A stretch of 64,000 nucleotides of DNA from Nostoc favosum CHAB5714 (GCF_020829495.1 NZ_JAIVFQ010000031.1:1-64000); one strand, 5' to 3'; counted from the first letter of the stretch, positions 1-8,563 are shown. The notes: generated by a model not told the origin, from the sequence alone. Numbers and translations are program-made.

Positions 1-96
1 GATAATGCTTCCAAAAATATAGAAATGGTCGGCATGGGGCATCGGCACGACCTTAAACGGACGGGGAGCGACCATAAGACTACGAAGAGTAGCTAG
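1..96 (+). CDS. TnpB C-terminal fragment (gene enters from left edge)
   Basis: Reading frame 1 is open from the window edge to a TAG at 94-96 and begins DNASKNIEMVGMGHRHD, which matches the last part of TnpB, just after the third RuvC aspartate (DRDHNA motif in complete proteins). Only 31 codons are visible, so the state of the rest of the gene cannot be judged. It is followed 21 bases later by a perfect hairpin, the expected layout for the right end of an IS200/IS605-type element. The RNA-guided nuclease role is family knowledge. Confidence 0.7.
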   Translation, partial: DNASKNIEMVGMGHRHDLKRTGSDHKTTKSS

Positions 97-117
97 TTGC
101 TGTGAGCCGCCAAGAAT

Positions 118-139
118 CACCGCACCTTTAGGTGCGGTG
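118..139 (+). repeat. Right-end hairpin of an IS200/IS605-type tnpB element
   Basis: A perfect 9-bp stem (CACCGCACC / GGTGCGGTG) with a 4-base loop lies just after the tnpB stop codon, followed by GAGTATGTCAA. Subterminal hairpins next to a TCAA-like cleavage end are characteristic of this IS group, and in TnpB systems the same region forms the 3' part of the omega RNA. The element probably ends near base 149. Confidence 0.6.
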
Positions 140-184
140 AGTATGTCAACATTGAATCACCATGCTGTAGTGATAGCTCATCTA

Positions 185-411
185 TTATTCACCTTCGTCG
201 TTTTCAAAGTCTTCCAAGCTTTTTAGTACCCGTTGAATGTTCTTCTCCAAATATAGCGGAGCATCATCTCCGTCCTTCCCTGGAATGGTGAGAGGTTCTT
301 CAGGTAGCAACGATGTTTCCAATAGGTATCACTTCCTTTTCCTCGACCTGGCTGAAGAATGTATCCAGCTTTCGCTACCATTGCCTTCAGTTCTCTAATT
401 TTCTTGGGCAT
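185..411 (-). pseudogene. hicA: HicA-type mRNA interferase toxin, frameshifted
   Basis: The N-terminal frame starts MPKKIRELKAMVAKAGY and runs to TYWKH. One base appears to be missing at about 311-312. In the next frame the HicA C-terminus continues cleanly (LLPEEPLTIPGKDGDDAPLY) to a TAA at 185-187. The family's catalytic histidine, in the GSH motif, is replaced here (GKGSDTYW), so the gene looks dead twice over. No HicB antitoxin is recognisable beside it. HicA toxins normally cleave mRNA and are held in check by HicB. A sequencing error could explain the frameshift but not the His-to-Asp change. Confidence 0.75.
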
Positions 412-616
412 TGGTTTTCACGGTTTACCAGTTCAAGCTTACTATAAGTTCAGCGATCGCCTGATCTTCTAGGTTAGTTATTATCCAAAAAATTGAGAAT
501 GCGGCGACATATTCCATCACCTTTTGGGACTTTAGGCAAAAGTGCGACGCCGAATAGCCCATCGGAGATATCGCTTTTGATGTTTCTTTTGATTTGGCAC
601 TCACCAGATGCGGTCT

Positions 617-1420
617 TTAACTTAGCACAACTTGAAGCGTTTCTTGCCAGTCTAACTGCAACTTTGAGTGAGCATTGCCGCTATTAATGGCAATTTCTAC
701 CCAGCCGTGACTACCAACTAAAGCTATTATCTCTCCCACGTTGACATCACTGTAAGTTTCACAACCTGGTATAATCAACCCTGCAACTTGCACAGACCAA
801 GTTTTGCCTTGTACGTAACTTCCTGCAATGTTGCTCACTAAGTTGCCAAAGTGGTCAATATATTGAATGCAACCCACTACACCAGTGGTTGTTTGCTTAC
901 ACTCGCCTATATCCAGTTTTACCAAACTTTCTGGATCAATTTCTTGTCCTAGCTGTTTGAGAGGGACACCACTAGCAAGATTAGCTCCCACTGGTGCAAA
1001 AATATCTCTACCGTGAAAAGTCTTGCTTGGTTGGGGAGTTCGCCAATAGTTAAAATTTGTAAGTTCGACGGCTGCGATCGCCGGACTTTGACTGAGTAAC
1101 CCGCTAAAGATACCATTATCTGGGCCTACGAGAAACCCTTGAGCAAATTTTACTGCGATCGCTCGTCGCTTGCTTCCCACACCCGGATCTACTACTGCCA
1201 CATGCACTGTCCCAACAGGGAAATAGGGATAAGCATTCATCAGGGAAAATCTGGCTGCGGCTATGTCTTGCGGTGGAATTTGGTGCGTTAAGTCTACCAC
1301 CGTAAGTCTGGCGTTGATTTGGGCTATGACACCCTTCATTATGCCTACATAAACATCGCGATCGCCGAAATCGCTCATTAAAGTCATAAGTGGCTGTTGA
1401 CCTACATGCTTCTTAGACAT
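617..1420 (-). CDS. S-adenosyl-L-methionine hydrolase (SAM hydroxide adenosyltransferase, DUF62)
   Basis: This 267-residue protein has the hallmarks of the DUF62 / chlorinase-fluorinase superfamily: an N-terminal SDFGDRDVYVG segment (residues 17-27) and a TFHGRDIFAP motif in the middle. Standard-length members hydrolyse SAM to adenosine and methionine; fluorinases carry an extra loop that is not evident here. The enzyme is cytosolic and its physiological role is uncertain. It stands alone, with no co-directional gene close by. A chain of three GCGATCGC-like sites inside the gene fits the host genome. Confidence 0.88.
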   Translation of the reverse strand: MSKKHVGQQPLMTLMSDFGDRDVYVGIMKGVIAQINARLTVVDLTHQIPPQDIAAARFSLMNAYPYFPVGTVHVAVVDPGVGSKRRAIAVKFAQGFLVGPDNGIFSGLLSQSPAIAAVELTNFNYWRTPQPSKTFHGRDIFAPVGANLASGVPLKQLGQEIDPESLVKLDIGECKQTTTGVVGCIQYIDHFGNLVSNIAGSYVQGKTWSVQVAGLIIPGCETYSDVNVGEIIALVGSHGWVEIAINSGNAHSKLQLDWQETLQVVLS

Positions 1421-1531
1421 GTTTTTCCTAAAATCTACATAAAGTCGTAAAATTCTGTAGCAACAGCTACAAAATATGTGTTATGTTAAGAATACAAGAT
1501 ATAAAGCAAAAAATTAAAGAGGGTAATTACT

Positions 1532-1687
1532 ATGAATCAAAATAGACTACAAAGTGCCAGAAAAGCACAAGAAGCTCACAGAGAGAGTATACAAAAAAGC
1601 CTAGAACATCGCTTGCAAGTAGCCAGAGCAAAGGGCGACGAACAACTGATTCGTCAACTGGAAGCTGAGATGAGGTATTCGGGCTAA
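1532..1687 (+). CDS. Small charged protein, 51 residues
   Basis: ATG at 1532 is preceded by AGAGGG seven bases upstream, a fair ribosome-binding site, and the frame ends in TAA at 1685-1687, with a strong rho-independent terminator 33 bases further on. The sequence (MNQNRLQSARKAQEAHRES at the start) is highly charged, rich in Gln, Arg and Glu, with no Cys or Pro, and should form one long helix. The combination of RBS, helix-forming composition and terminator argues for a real gene. I do not recognise a family. Confidence 0.6.
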   Translation: MNQNRLQSARKAQEAHRESIQKSLEHRLQVARAKGDEQLIRQLEAEMRYSG

Positions 1688-1719
1688 ATCAAGTTTTCAA
1701 TGTTCTTAGTTTGTTGTGT

Positions 1720-1743
1720 AACCCGCTACGGCGGGTTTTTTTT
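1720..1743 (+). terminator. Rho-independent terminator of the 51-residue gene
   Basis: AACCCGC - TACG - GCGGGTT stem-loop followed by a run of eight T. It is on the + strand directly downstream of the small gene ending at 1687. Confidence 0.85.
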
Positions 1744-1817
1744 GTATTTAGGGTGTTTCCTGGCAATTTCGCTCTTACAGCGTTTTCAATTAATTCAATT
1801 ACCCCACTCCCCAGTAC

Positions 1818-1837
1818 AGACGCGATTAATCGCGTCT
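1818..1837. repeat. 20-bp palindrome, dispersed Nostoc-type repeat
   Basis: AGACGCGATTAATCGCGTCT is a perfect palindrome preceded by GTAC. Nearly the same sequence occurs at about 44176-44196, inside the M16 peptidase gene, so this is a dispersed element that can sit both between and inside genes. Confidence 0.7.
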
Positions 1838-1860
1838 CTCCCATTCCCCATTCCCCACCC

Positions 1861-2652
1861 TCACACTTCTGGCTCAACACCCAAGGCTCGTAACTGTGCC
1901 GCCAAGCGTTCAGCCCGTTGCAGAGCAGTTTCTTTAGCTTCTCGCTCTTGTTCGGCTCGCAAACGTTCTTGTTCAGCTCGTAAGCATTCTTGTTCGGCTC
2001 GTAAACGTTCTTGTTCAGCTCGTTCTGCACCAGTAGGAATTACATTACCCGTAGCGTCACACCACCTCAGCCAAACATCCCGCTTCCCTTCATACGCACC
2101 TTCCCACAAACATAAACCTAGCTCAACTTCAGTCAGCCATTGCTCACTCATGGGTATATATTGCCGCCCACGCAACTCGTACATCTGTAGAACTTCACCA
2201 CTAAGTTGTCGAGTTGGATCAAAGATAATGTAGTACATTACCCGCATCCTGGCATACTCTAAGATTTTTCGTCCTGTTTCATTGCCTTCTCGATTTGAAA
2301 CAATTTCAATCACCACCTCTGGCGGTTTACCAAAATCCCAGAAGAAATAAGAGCGATGCCGTCTTTCCCACCAGTTATCAGCTACTTGTACATCTAGGCT
2401 CAAAAAGACATCAGGCACAATCGGCGGTTGCTTGTTACTGGGAAACAACCCTACATTGGCAGCCACGAGAAACCCTTGGGCATTACTAGGCCCGTTCCAA
2501 GAACTGTAAAGTGTTTCTGTCAGCAGCCGTTGTTGTTTTTCAGATGGCAGATTATCCAAGGGTTCATCGTCCTCTGTCACCAGATGACTAACATCTGGTA
2601 ACAAATCTTCTGGTAATAAGCCAGCGTCTGTCAAGATGATAGATTCACTCAT
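1861..2652 (-). CDS. Uma2 family (DUF820) restriction-endonuclease-fold protein with C-terminal coiled coil
   Basis: 263 residues. The core (residues about 40-190) has the Uma2 pattern: VPDVFLSLDV, then PPEVVIEIVS, the PD-(D/E)xK-like acidic motifs, and later a YYIIFDP segment. The last 60 residues are an EAEQ-type coiled coil built of RAEQERL heptads, four times repeated at the DNA level. Uma2 proteins are extremely abundant in filamentous cyanobacteria; their biological role is not established, although a nuclease fold is predicted. Two further Uma2 genes lie at 35.5 and 49.6 kb. Confidence 0.85.
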   Translation of the reverse strand: MSESIILTDAGLLPEDLLPDVSHLVTEDDEPLDNLPSEKQQRLLTETLYSSWNGPSNAQGFLVAANVGLFPSNKQPPIVPDVFLSLDVQVADNWWERRHRSYFFWDFGKPPEVVIEIVSNREGNETGRKILEYARMRVMYYIIFDPTRQLSGEVLQMYELRGRQYIPMSEQWLTEVELGLCLWEGAYEGKRDVWLRWCDATGNVIPTGAERAEQERLRAEQECLRAEQERLRAEQEREAKETALQRAERLAAQLRALGVEPEV

Positions 2653-2707
2653 AAGGAATTCTGGGGGTAGCAGCTTAATTCTATTGTGGCAGCAGGATTA
2701 ATCTCCT

Positions 2708-3370
2708 TCACCCTAACAGTAGATTTTCTACACCTACTATTGCCGTCGTAGTTGCTACCTGGATAATCCTACTGTATTGTAACCGCCACTGTAGTGCATT
2801 AGAAATTGTTAGGTAGCCAATTTCTGGCGGTTGCTGCAAAATCCTTTCTGCAAGTATTTCACGCCCAATTTCATCTAAAGGAAAGTTGCGTTCCTCTAAA
2901 AATGCTATTACATCTTCTTTGTTGCCATTACGGCGTAAGATTTCTATTAGCCCGTAGGTTGTTTGATAATCTCCAGTTCTTTCTCTTGATACAAAGACAA
3001 CATTCTGGAATTTTAAATTAGCAGTGCGGGAGCTATGCTCATCAATCTTTTCATACGCCAATATTAGCAGATGATAGCCTAATCCATATACTTTTTGACT
3101 GGCATTCCGAAAGGGGCAAGAAGATTGTGGCTGACGAATTGATGTCACTTTTAAATCAACTTCTAATCCGGGAAAATCAATTCCCAAAGCAGCACTACCA
3201 AGGGTGTATTCATACTTTGTAGACAAATATTGATTAAAAGTCAACTCAACATACGTTCCTACTGCTTTGCCATCTGTAACCCCATACAAATTAGGAATCG
3301 GTGTTGCACTAAGTACAATACAAAAATCCCGTGCAGCAGTTTTGAGGGAAGATAAGGTTAGCGCTTCCAT
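2708..3370 (-). CDS. Type II restriction endonuclease (partner of the adjacent C5 methyltransferase)
   Basis: 220 residues, starting 3 bases after the methyltransferase stop codon, the standard position for the cognate nuclease. The segment GIDFPGLEVDLKVTS (residues 63-77) fits a PD-(D/E)xK active site, with D65, E70/D72 and K74 as likely metal and catalytic residues, followed by SIRQPQSSCPF. I cannot assign the recognition sequence. The identification rests on the motif and the operon position together; no frameshift or internal stop is present, so the system may be active. Confidence 0.75.
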   Translation of the reverse strand: MEALTLSSLKTAARDFCIVLSATPIPNLYGVTDGKAVGTYVELTFNQYLSTKYEYTLGSAALGIDFPGLEVDLKVTSIRQPQSSCPFRNASQKVYGLGYHLLILAYEKIDEHSSRTANLKFQNVVFVSRERTGDYQTTYGLIEILRRNGNKEDVIAFLEERNFPLDEIGREILAERILQQPPEIGYLTISNALQWRLQYSRIIQVATTTAIVGVENLLLG

Positions 3371-3373
3371 TTT

Positions 3374-4546
3374 TTAAATAGCCAAAGTTAATTGTTGCCA
3401 ACCAGATTTACTCAATTCAAAGTTTCTTTGACCGATTCTTTTGCACACCCACTCTACACAAGCTGGTACAATAGCATTCCCAAATAATGCGTATTGATCG
3501 TAAATTCTGGCAACTTGACACCAATCATCAGGAAAACCCATAAGTCTGGCATATTCAATATTAGTTAAACGTCGAAATTTATCACCTACTTGATAACGTT
3601 CATAATGCCTTGATGTTGAGGCAGTCAATGTAGATGCAATGCCATTAGTTCCGAATATAGTATAACCAAGTCTCGCGCCTCCATCTTGGTTGTACAAAAT
3701 TTCAACTCCATTACAATAACGATTTACAGGCTTACTTTGCTTAATCCGCTCCAGCGTATCGGCAGTAAAATCAAACTGGGTATCCACCATTGACTCATCC
3801 TGAAGAATATCCTGAAGCCTCTTTCTCGGCTTGATGTCAGGTAATGACGAAATATTTTGAGTGAACATCTGATTTTGATAGGCAATTCCCCAATTATTAT
3901 TTTTCCTGTCCATCGTCATAATTGGCAACATGTATTTTACCAATGGAGCTTCGAGGCTTGGCAGTAAAATATTGTCTTCTGTAGTTAAAAAAACTGATAG
4001 CTTTTCTAAAGTATTAGGTGTTATATCTGTTGAGCTTAACTTTGTACCAAAGATAAAAATTCTATCTCGATTTTGAGGGATACCAAAGCTCAAGGGGCTA
4101 ATTAGTCGCCATTCAATAAAATAATCTAATTCTGAAAGTGCATTTAAAATTAATCTAAAATGAGAGCCGTTTTCCATTATCAAAAGTCTTTTGACATTTT
4201 CCAAAAAAAAATATTTTGGCTGCTTCTGGTCTAATATTTCTATAATGCGCTCAAATAGTGTTCCCCTAACTATATCTCTCACGCCAAGTTTTTTACCAGC
4301 AGGACTAAAAGGTTGACAAGGGAAGCCAGCAGTTAAAATATCATGATTGGGAATGTCTAAGATGGAGATTTCGTTGATATCGCCTAAAACAATAGAGTCT
4401 TTGCCAAAATTACTTTCATAAACTTTACAGCAAAGTTCATTAATATCATTCGCCCATACTGTTTGAATATTTGCATTTGCCATACCCAGGCGAAACCCAC
4501 CGATACCAGCAAAAAGCTCTAAAGCTTTGAGTTTGTTTGTTGTCAT
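3374..4546 (-). CDS. DNA (cytosine-5-)-methyltransferase
   Basis: 390 residues with the C5-MTase motifs in canonical order: motif I ALELFAGIGGFRLGM (8-22), motif IV GFPCQPFSPAG with the nucleophile Cys77, motif VI ENVKRL, motif VIII QNRDRIFIFG, and C-terminal motif X (ALFGNAIVPACVEWV). The variable target-recognition region lies before motif IX. It methylates cytosine at an unknown site and protects against the endonuclease encoded immediately downstream. The GNAT gene ends 7 bases upstream of its start, so all three are probably one transcript. Confidence 0.93.
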   Translation of the reverse strand: MTTNKLKALELFAGIGGFRLGMANANIQTVWANDINELCCKVYESNFGKDSIVLGDINEISILDIPNHDILTAGFPCQPFSPAGKKLGVRDIVRGTLFERIIEILDQKQPKYFFLENVKRLLIMENGSHFRLILNALSELDYFIEWRLISPLSFGIPQNRDRIFIFGTKLSSTDITPNTLEKLSVFLTTEDNILLPSLEAPLVKYMLPIMTMDRKNNNWGIAYQNQMFTQNISSLPDIKPRKRLQDILQDESMVDTQFDFTADTLERIKQSKPVNRYCNGVEILYNQDGGARLGYTIFGTNGIASTLTASTSRHYERYQVGDKFRRLTNIEYARLMGFPDDWCQVARIYDQYALFGNAIVPACVEWVCKRIGQRNFELSKSGWQQLTLAI

Positions 4547-4552
4547 GCCACA

Positions 4553-4996
4553 CTACTGCAACCGCAAAGCATAATGGTAAAACTCTTCATTCTTAATGTA
4601 ATCTCGCGTTTCATAGAGTTTTTGCGCTGTTATGTTAGAAATTTGAGTAGCTAAAATCACTCGAATGGCTCCACTCTCTTTTGCATATTCTTCCGCAACA
4701 CTCATCAATAACTTTGCAATTCCCTTCCGGCGATACGACTCTTCCACATACAAATCGTTCAATATCCATACTTGTTTCATCGACACTGAAGAAAAGCTGG
4801 GATAAAGCTGAGTAAATCCAACTAATTCCCCATTGTCATTAGCTGCAAACACTACCGAGTCATTATTGTTGAAACGTTCTTTGAGAAACTCCTTGGCAGC
4901 TTCAAGGTTTGATGGCTGATTGTAAAAAATACGATACCGATCAAATAGTACTGAAACACTTTCAAGATGATTAATATTAGCCAAGAAAACTTCCAT
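4553..4996 (-). CDS. GNAT family N-acetyltransferase, first gene of the R-M operon
   Basis: 147 residues. The GNAT fold is shown by LNDLYVEESYRRKGIAKLLM (residues about 82-101), which carries the acetyl-CoA pyrophosphate loop RRKGIA, and the closing NITAQKLYETRDYIKNEEF helix-strand. Substrate unknown. The gene precedes the methyltransferase by 7 bases on the same strand, so it is co-transcribed with the restriction-modification pair, an uncommon but possible accessory arrangement. Confidence 0.85.
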   Translation of the reverse strand: MEVFLANINHLESVSVLFDRYRIFYNQPSNLEAAKEFLKERFNNNDSVVFAANDNGELVGFTQLYPSFSSVSMKQVWILNDLYVEESYRRKGIAKLLMSVAEEYAKESGAIRVILATQISNITAQKLYETRDYIKNEEFYHYALRLQ

Positions 4997-5101
4997 TGAG
5001 TGTCCTCATCACTTCAATGCAGTTTACACCCAATGCTGCTCGGTTAAGGTAAATGGGAGATGAAATCAAGAAAAATATTTGCTTTCTCAATTCAAGTAAT
5101 T

Positions 5102-5118
5102 GGTGGGCATTGCCCACC
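5102..5118. repeat. Small hairpin GGTGGGC-ATT-GCCCACC
   Basis: A 7-bp perfect stem with a 3-base loop, 25 bases beyond the aspS stop codon. No T-run follows on either side, so it is more likely a dispersed repeat or mRNA end-stabilising stem than a classical terminator. Confidence 0.5.
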
Positions 5119-5142
5119 CTACTTAGACAATTCCCTAGTTTA

Positions 5143-6930
5143 CTAAGACTTTGGTTTATAAGTCGAAGCAACATGCAATTCTTTCAACTGTTTAGCATCT
5201 ACACTCGAAGGTGCATCTGTTAACAAACAACGTGCTTGTTGTGTTTTCGGAAAAGCAATGACATCTCGAATGGATTCTTCGCCAGCTAGCAACATCACCA
5301 AACGATCTAAACCGTAGGCGATGCCACCATGCGGTGGTGTACCATATTCAAATGCTTCTAAGAGAAAGCCAAATTTATTTTGTGCTTCTTCAGGAGATAA
5401 ACCAATCGCTTCAAAGACTTGCTGTTGAATTTCTCGCTGATAAATCCGCAGACTTCCGCCGCCAACTTCCACGCCGTTAAGTACCAAGTCGTAAGCTTGG
5501 GCGCGTGCAGTTTTTAAATCGCTCAAATCATCAGGATGTGGTGCTGTGAATGGGTGGTGGAGTGCTTCTAGACGTTTTTCGTCAGCATTCCACTCGAACA
5601 TGGGGAAATCTGTAATCCAGAGTAAGTTGATTTTTTCTGGATCAATTAAGTTAAATTCTCTAGCGATCGCTTGCCGTAATCTATCTAATGTCTTATTAAC
5701 TGTAGCAGCATCACCAGCCCCAAACAACAGCAAATGTCCAGCTTTTGCACCTGTACGGCGTAAAATTTCTTCTTTTTGTTCAACGCTGAGGTTGTCTTTA
5801 ATCGCGCCAATGGTGTCAATTTCGCCATCATCCCTGACGCGGATATAAGCTAAACCTTTAGCACCGGCTTCACTGGCTTCTTTAAATAAATCACCGCCTG
5901 GTTTAATGCGGACATTAGAAATTACATCGTTACCGTTGGGAATGGGCAGGATTTTGACGATACCACCATTAGTAACAGTGTCCCGAAAGACTTTGAAACC
6001 AGAGTCTTTGACAATATCTGAGACATCAACTAATTCCAAACCATAGCGGGTATCTGGTTTATCACTCCCGTAGCGTTCCATCCCCTCAGCGTAAGTGAGG
6101 CGGGGGAAAGGACGCTGTAACTCAATACCTTTAACTGTTTTGAAGATATGACAAACTAAGCTTTCATTCAGTTCGATAATTTCTTCTTGGGACATGAAGC
6201 TCATTTCCATGTCCAACTGGGTAAATTCCGGTTGTCTGTCGGCGCGTAAATCTTCGTCACGAAAGCAACGCGCAATCTGATAATATCTATCTAAGCCGGA
6301 TACCATCAGCAATTGTTTAAATAGCTGGGGTGATTGCGGCAAAGCATACCACTCACCAGGATTGACGCGACTGGGTAGAACATAATCCCGCGCCCCTTCT
6401 GGGGTAGAACGCGTAAGTATTGGGGTTTCGACTTCGATAAAACCTTCCAAATCTTCCAAATAACGCCGCATGGCTTTGACAATTTGATGACGCAGTTGCA
6501 AATTTTGCGCCATGCGTTCGCGTCGCAAATCCAAATAACGATATTTCAGCCGCAAGTCTTCCCGCACTGTCTCGGTGTCAGCTACGGAAACTTGGAAAGG
6601 TAACTGTTTGCGAACAGCATTCAGGAGTTGAATTTTATCGGCGTAGATTTCTACCTCGCCTGTTGGGATGCGGGTATTCAGCGATTCATCGGGACGTTGT
6701 GTTACCCTACCAGTGATTTCGACAACATATTCATTTCGCAGGGCGTTTGCCTGTTCGTAAGAATCTGGGGTGCGTTGCGGATCGCTGACGATTTGGACAA
6801 TTCCAGAGCGATCGCGTAAATCTAAAAATATCACACCACCGTGATCGCGGCGACGGTCTATCCATCCGTAAAAGGTAACAGTTTCTCCAATATGTTCTTT
6901 TCGGAGTTCGCCGCAATAGTGAGTTCGCAT
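5143..6930 (-). CDS. aspS: Aspartyl-tRNA synthetase
   Basis: 595 residues, the normal length for bacterial AspRS. The N-terminal OB-fold anticodon domain includes [20 protein letters not shown] (22-41). Class II motif 2 is [22 protein letters not shown], followed by the bacterial insertion domain, and motif 3 is [15 protein letters not shown] near residue 535. It charges tRNA-Asp (and in many cyanobacteria also tRNA-Asn, via an amidotransferase; I cannot tell here). Start ATG at 6930 gives the standard [11 protein letters not shown]-terminus. Confidence 0.97.
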   Translation of the reverse strand: MRTHYCGELRKEHIGETVTFYGWIDRRRDHGGVIFLDLRDRSGIVQIVSDPQRTPDSYEQANALRNEYVVEITGRVTQRPDESLNTRIPTGEVEIYADKIQLLNAVRKQLPFQVSVADTETVREDLRLKYRYLDLRRERMAQNLQLRHQIVKAMRRYLEDLEGFIEVETPILTRSTPEGARDYVLPSRVNPGEWYALPQSPQLFKQLLMVSGLDRYYQIARCFRDEDLRADRQPEFTQLDMEMSFMSQEEIIELNESLVCHIFKTVKGIELQRPFPRLTYAEGMERYGSDKPDTRYGLELVDVSDIVKDSGFKVFRDTVTNGGIVKILPIPNGNDVISNVRIKPGGDLFKEASEAGAKGLAYIRVRDDGEIDTIGAIKDNLSVEQKEEILRRTGAKAGHLLLFGAGDAATVNKTLDRLRQAIAREFNLIDPEKINLLWITDFPMFEWNADEKRLEALHHPFTAPHPDDLSDLKTARAQAYDLVLNGVEVGGGSLRIYQREIQQQVFEAIGLSPEEAQNKFGFLLEAFEYGTPPHGGIAYGLDRLVMLLAGEESIRDVIAFPKTQQARCLLTDAPSSVDAKQLKELHVASTYKPKS

Positions 6931-7291
6931 AAGTGTTAGTTATTGTTTCCGGGCTAGATTGGCAAGCAAATGTCAAAGCTTTCCCATTATCTAGCATCAA
7001 TTGTAATTGTAGTAATAAACATACAATAATCTCACGCCAATTTGGCAAAGGTCGATTGGGGGAGTCGGTGAGACGCAAAAGCTCAAAGAAGACGCGATGA
7101 GGCAAAGAAATTATAAGGGAAATGCTGAAAACCCCTGAGAAACAGCAACGCAGTTGCGTATTTCGTACTTCAGGCTCTTGATGAAAGCTAATAACACCCT
7201 GAAGGGTGTTCTGATTTAATCTTTTTGGTGCGCTATATACTCTATTACATTTAGGTGCATCCCAGTTTTTATTTTGCAATGAGAGAATAAC

Positions 7292-7379
7292 TGTCATTGC
7301 GAGGAGGAACGACGAAGCAATCTCATGGACTCGTTTTGACCTAAAGAATTTTGCGATTGCTTCGTTCCTCGCAATGACA
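7292..7379. repeat. Inverted repeat TGTCATTGCGAGGA ... TTCCTCGCAATGACA
   Basis: Two arms of about 27 bases (TGTCATTGCGAGGA..AACGA..GAAGCAATC and its near-exact complement) separated by about 30 bases. This is a well-known type of dispersed bacterial hairpin; its role is unknown. Confidence 0.75.
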
Positions 7380-7560
7380 TGTAAAAAAGTGGGATGCTCC
7401 CATAACCAAACTTGTTCACTTGTCGGATAGGTATCAAATTGATAATCCTAAATTCTCAACTAACAAAAAAGCGAAACGCACTCTGAATGATATTGAGTTC
7501 ACTCACTTACCCATCACTCGACGCGTCACCCCACCCCAGTTTTGTCTAAAGCCAAAACTT

Positions 7561-7644
7561 CCCCTCCCCGCAAGCAGGAGGGGATTAAGGGGAGCCAGTG
7601 CGGTCTTGGGGTTCACCTGCGTGGAGCCGGATAGCGTGTGGGGT
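7561..7644 (+). repeat. Dispersed repeat with hairpin, copy 1 (loop in forward orientation)
   Basis: Stem CCCCTCC (7561-7567), loop CCGCAAGCA (7568-7576), stem GGAGGGG (7577-7583), then a tail. Bases 7577-7644 are identical to 18216-18283. The stem is the same in the other copy but its loop is the exact reverse complement (TGCTTGCGG), that is, the loop is flipped. Confidence 0.85.
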
Positions 7645-7688
7645 AAAACGCCTATGGGATAAGCGTTTGAGCTTAAGTTGACACCAAT

Positions 7689-7742
7689 GGGCAGTGCCAT
7701 GCCCCTACCGATGTACCTCACATAAACGAGAACCGCTATATA
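7689..7742 (+). repeat. Inverted-repeat arm left of the DUF29 gene
   Basis: GGGCAGTGCCATGCCCCTAC followed by the GTACCTCACATAAACGAGAA segment. The complement of this stretch recurs, with a few changes, at 8255-8312 on the other side of the DUF29 gene. Confidence 0.75.
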
Positions 7743-7781
7743 TTTTTGTGTAACTTAACTATGGAACACAACTAATAACTG

Positions 7782-8255
7782 TTAATCGCTGTCTCCATAA
7801 AAATCTTCATCTAATAACTGTTCTATCAGAAAAGGGCAATCGAGAGGATATTCTGTGTCCGTTGGTTTTCTCACTCCTAATTTAGCTTTTTTACTTTCTT
7901 TGATTGCCAGTTTGCGAGCATCAATATAGGTTTGAGAAATAACTTCAGTAATATAGTTTTTGAAAGAAGGATTTTCTTCCAAATCCTTTTTTACTCGAAA
8001 ACGATGTTCTGTAACAGAACTATACCAGCTTCCTTTCATCATCTCAGGAGCATCAGATTGAACGGTTAACTTGAGTAAATGAGCAATCAAGATTGTTAAA
8101 TTACTCATAAATGACCGTTTTTCTGACTTTCCCATGTCTTCTAATTCTATAAGCAAATGCTCCCAATCTATGTCATTAAAACGATGTTCTTTAATTTGCT
8201 CAATAATGCTTTCTCGCCACAGATTAAAATCTCGTTCGTACAGTTGATTGTTCAT
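7782..8255 (-). CDS. DUF29 domain-containing protein
   Basis: 157 residues. The start YERDFNLWRESIIEQIKEHRF followed by IDWEHLLIELEDMGKSEKR (residues 28-46) is the signature of the cyanobacteria-rich DUF29 family; the end has the PLDCPFLIEQLLDEDF segment. No activity is known for the family. The gene is flanked on both sides by arms of a 50-60 bp inverted repeat, and its start codon overlaps the edge of the right arm, so it may have been moved as a cassette or simply sits between two copies of a dispersed element. Confidence 0.85.
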   Translation of the reverse strand: MNNQLYERDFNLWRESIIEQIKEHRFNDIDWEHLLIELEDMGKSEKRSFMSNLTILIAHLLKLTVQSDAPEMMKGSWYSSVTEHRFRVKKDLEENPSFKNYITEVISQTYIDARKLAIKESKKAKLGVRKPTDTEYPLDCPFLIEQLLDEDFYGDSD

Positions 8256-8312
8256 ATAGCAGTTCTCGTTTACGTGAGGTACACCCGTAGGGGCACGGCA
8301 CTGCCGTGCCCT
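8255..8312 (-). repeat. Inverted-repeat arm right of the DUF29 gene
   Basis: The reverse complement reads GGGCACGGCAGTGCCGTGCC, then a CCTACGGGTGTACCTCACG segment, closely matching the arm at 7689-7742. The GGCACGGCACTGCCGTGCC part is itself a palindrome. Confidence 0.75.
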
Positions 8313-8563
8313 TACACATCGTGATGTAATATTGTACAGATAGAACGATTTACCAGCCTTGGAGAAATTGCTGGGGAAGAAGTTTTGAGTGAGTTGTTTA
8401 CTTTGTATTCAGAACCAGTGATTCGGCTGAATTCGGTCAAAATATTAAGTTGACAAGCACAACTTGGTAGCGCATACTTTGTTTCGCCTAGAAAAGCATA
8501 TCTTTAATTTAACTCTTCTGTAAGTTGTGGAACCGCTACAGTTGCAATATTGATAACGATAGC
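8313..8563. other. Intergenic stretch with a possible decayed coding fragment
   Basis: On the + strand bases 8334-8453 form an open frame without a start codon (translation includes RFTSLGEIAGEEVLSELF) ending in TGA. It may be the tail of a lost gene, but I do not recognise it. Nothing else is evident. Confidence 0.3.

Larger units (their letters stand above)
6931..7781. other. 850-bp gene-free stretch made of dispersed repeats
   Basis: Apart from the aspS promoter side, this stretch holds an inverted repeat (7292-7379), a 68-bp repeat shared with 18.2 kb (7561-7644), and the terminus of a MITE of the 21.6-kb family (about 7671-7688) abutting an inverted-repeat arm (7689-7742). I see no convincing gene. 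A short open frame at 7420-7662 runs into the repeat and is not supported. Confidence 0.6.

Noticed and set aside
421-616. Short minus-strand frame ending ITNLEDQAIAELIVSLNW, next to hicA, considered as HicB
   Set aside because: No HicB features, no good start, and it runs into a dispersed repeat upstream.
1689-2233. Open frames 1689-2030 (-) and 1700-2233 (+) with NKN or SCSARK repeats
   Set aside because: They are shadows of the RAEQERL coiled-coil repeat in the Uma2 gene and of the upstream terminator.
6731-7297. 188-codon minus-strand open frame overlapping the aspS start
   Set aside because: Overlaps the well-defined N-terminus of aspS in another frame and has no protein-like features.
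7420-7662. 80-codon open frame on the + strand
   Set aside because: Its C-terminal third is the dispersed repeat at 7561-7644, and the rest shows no recognisable protein features.
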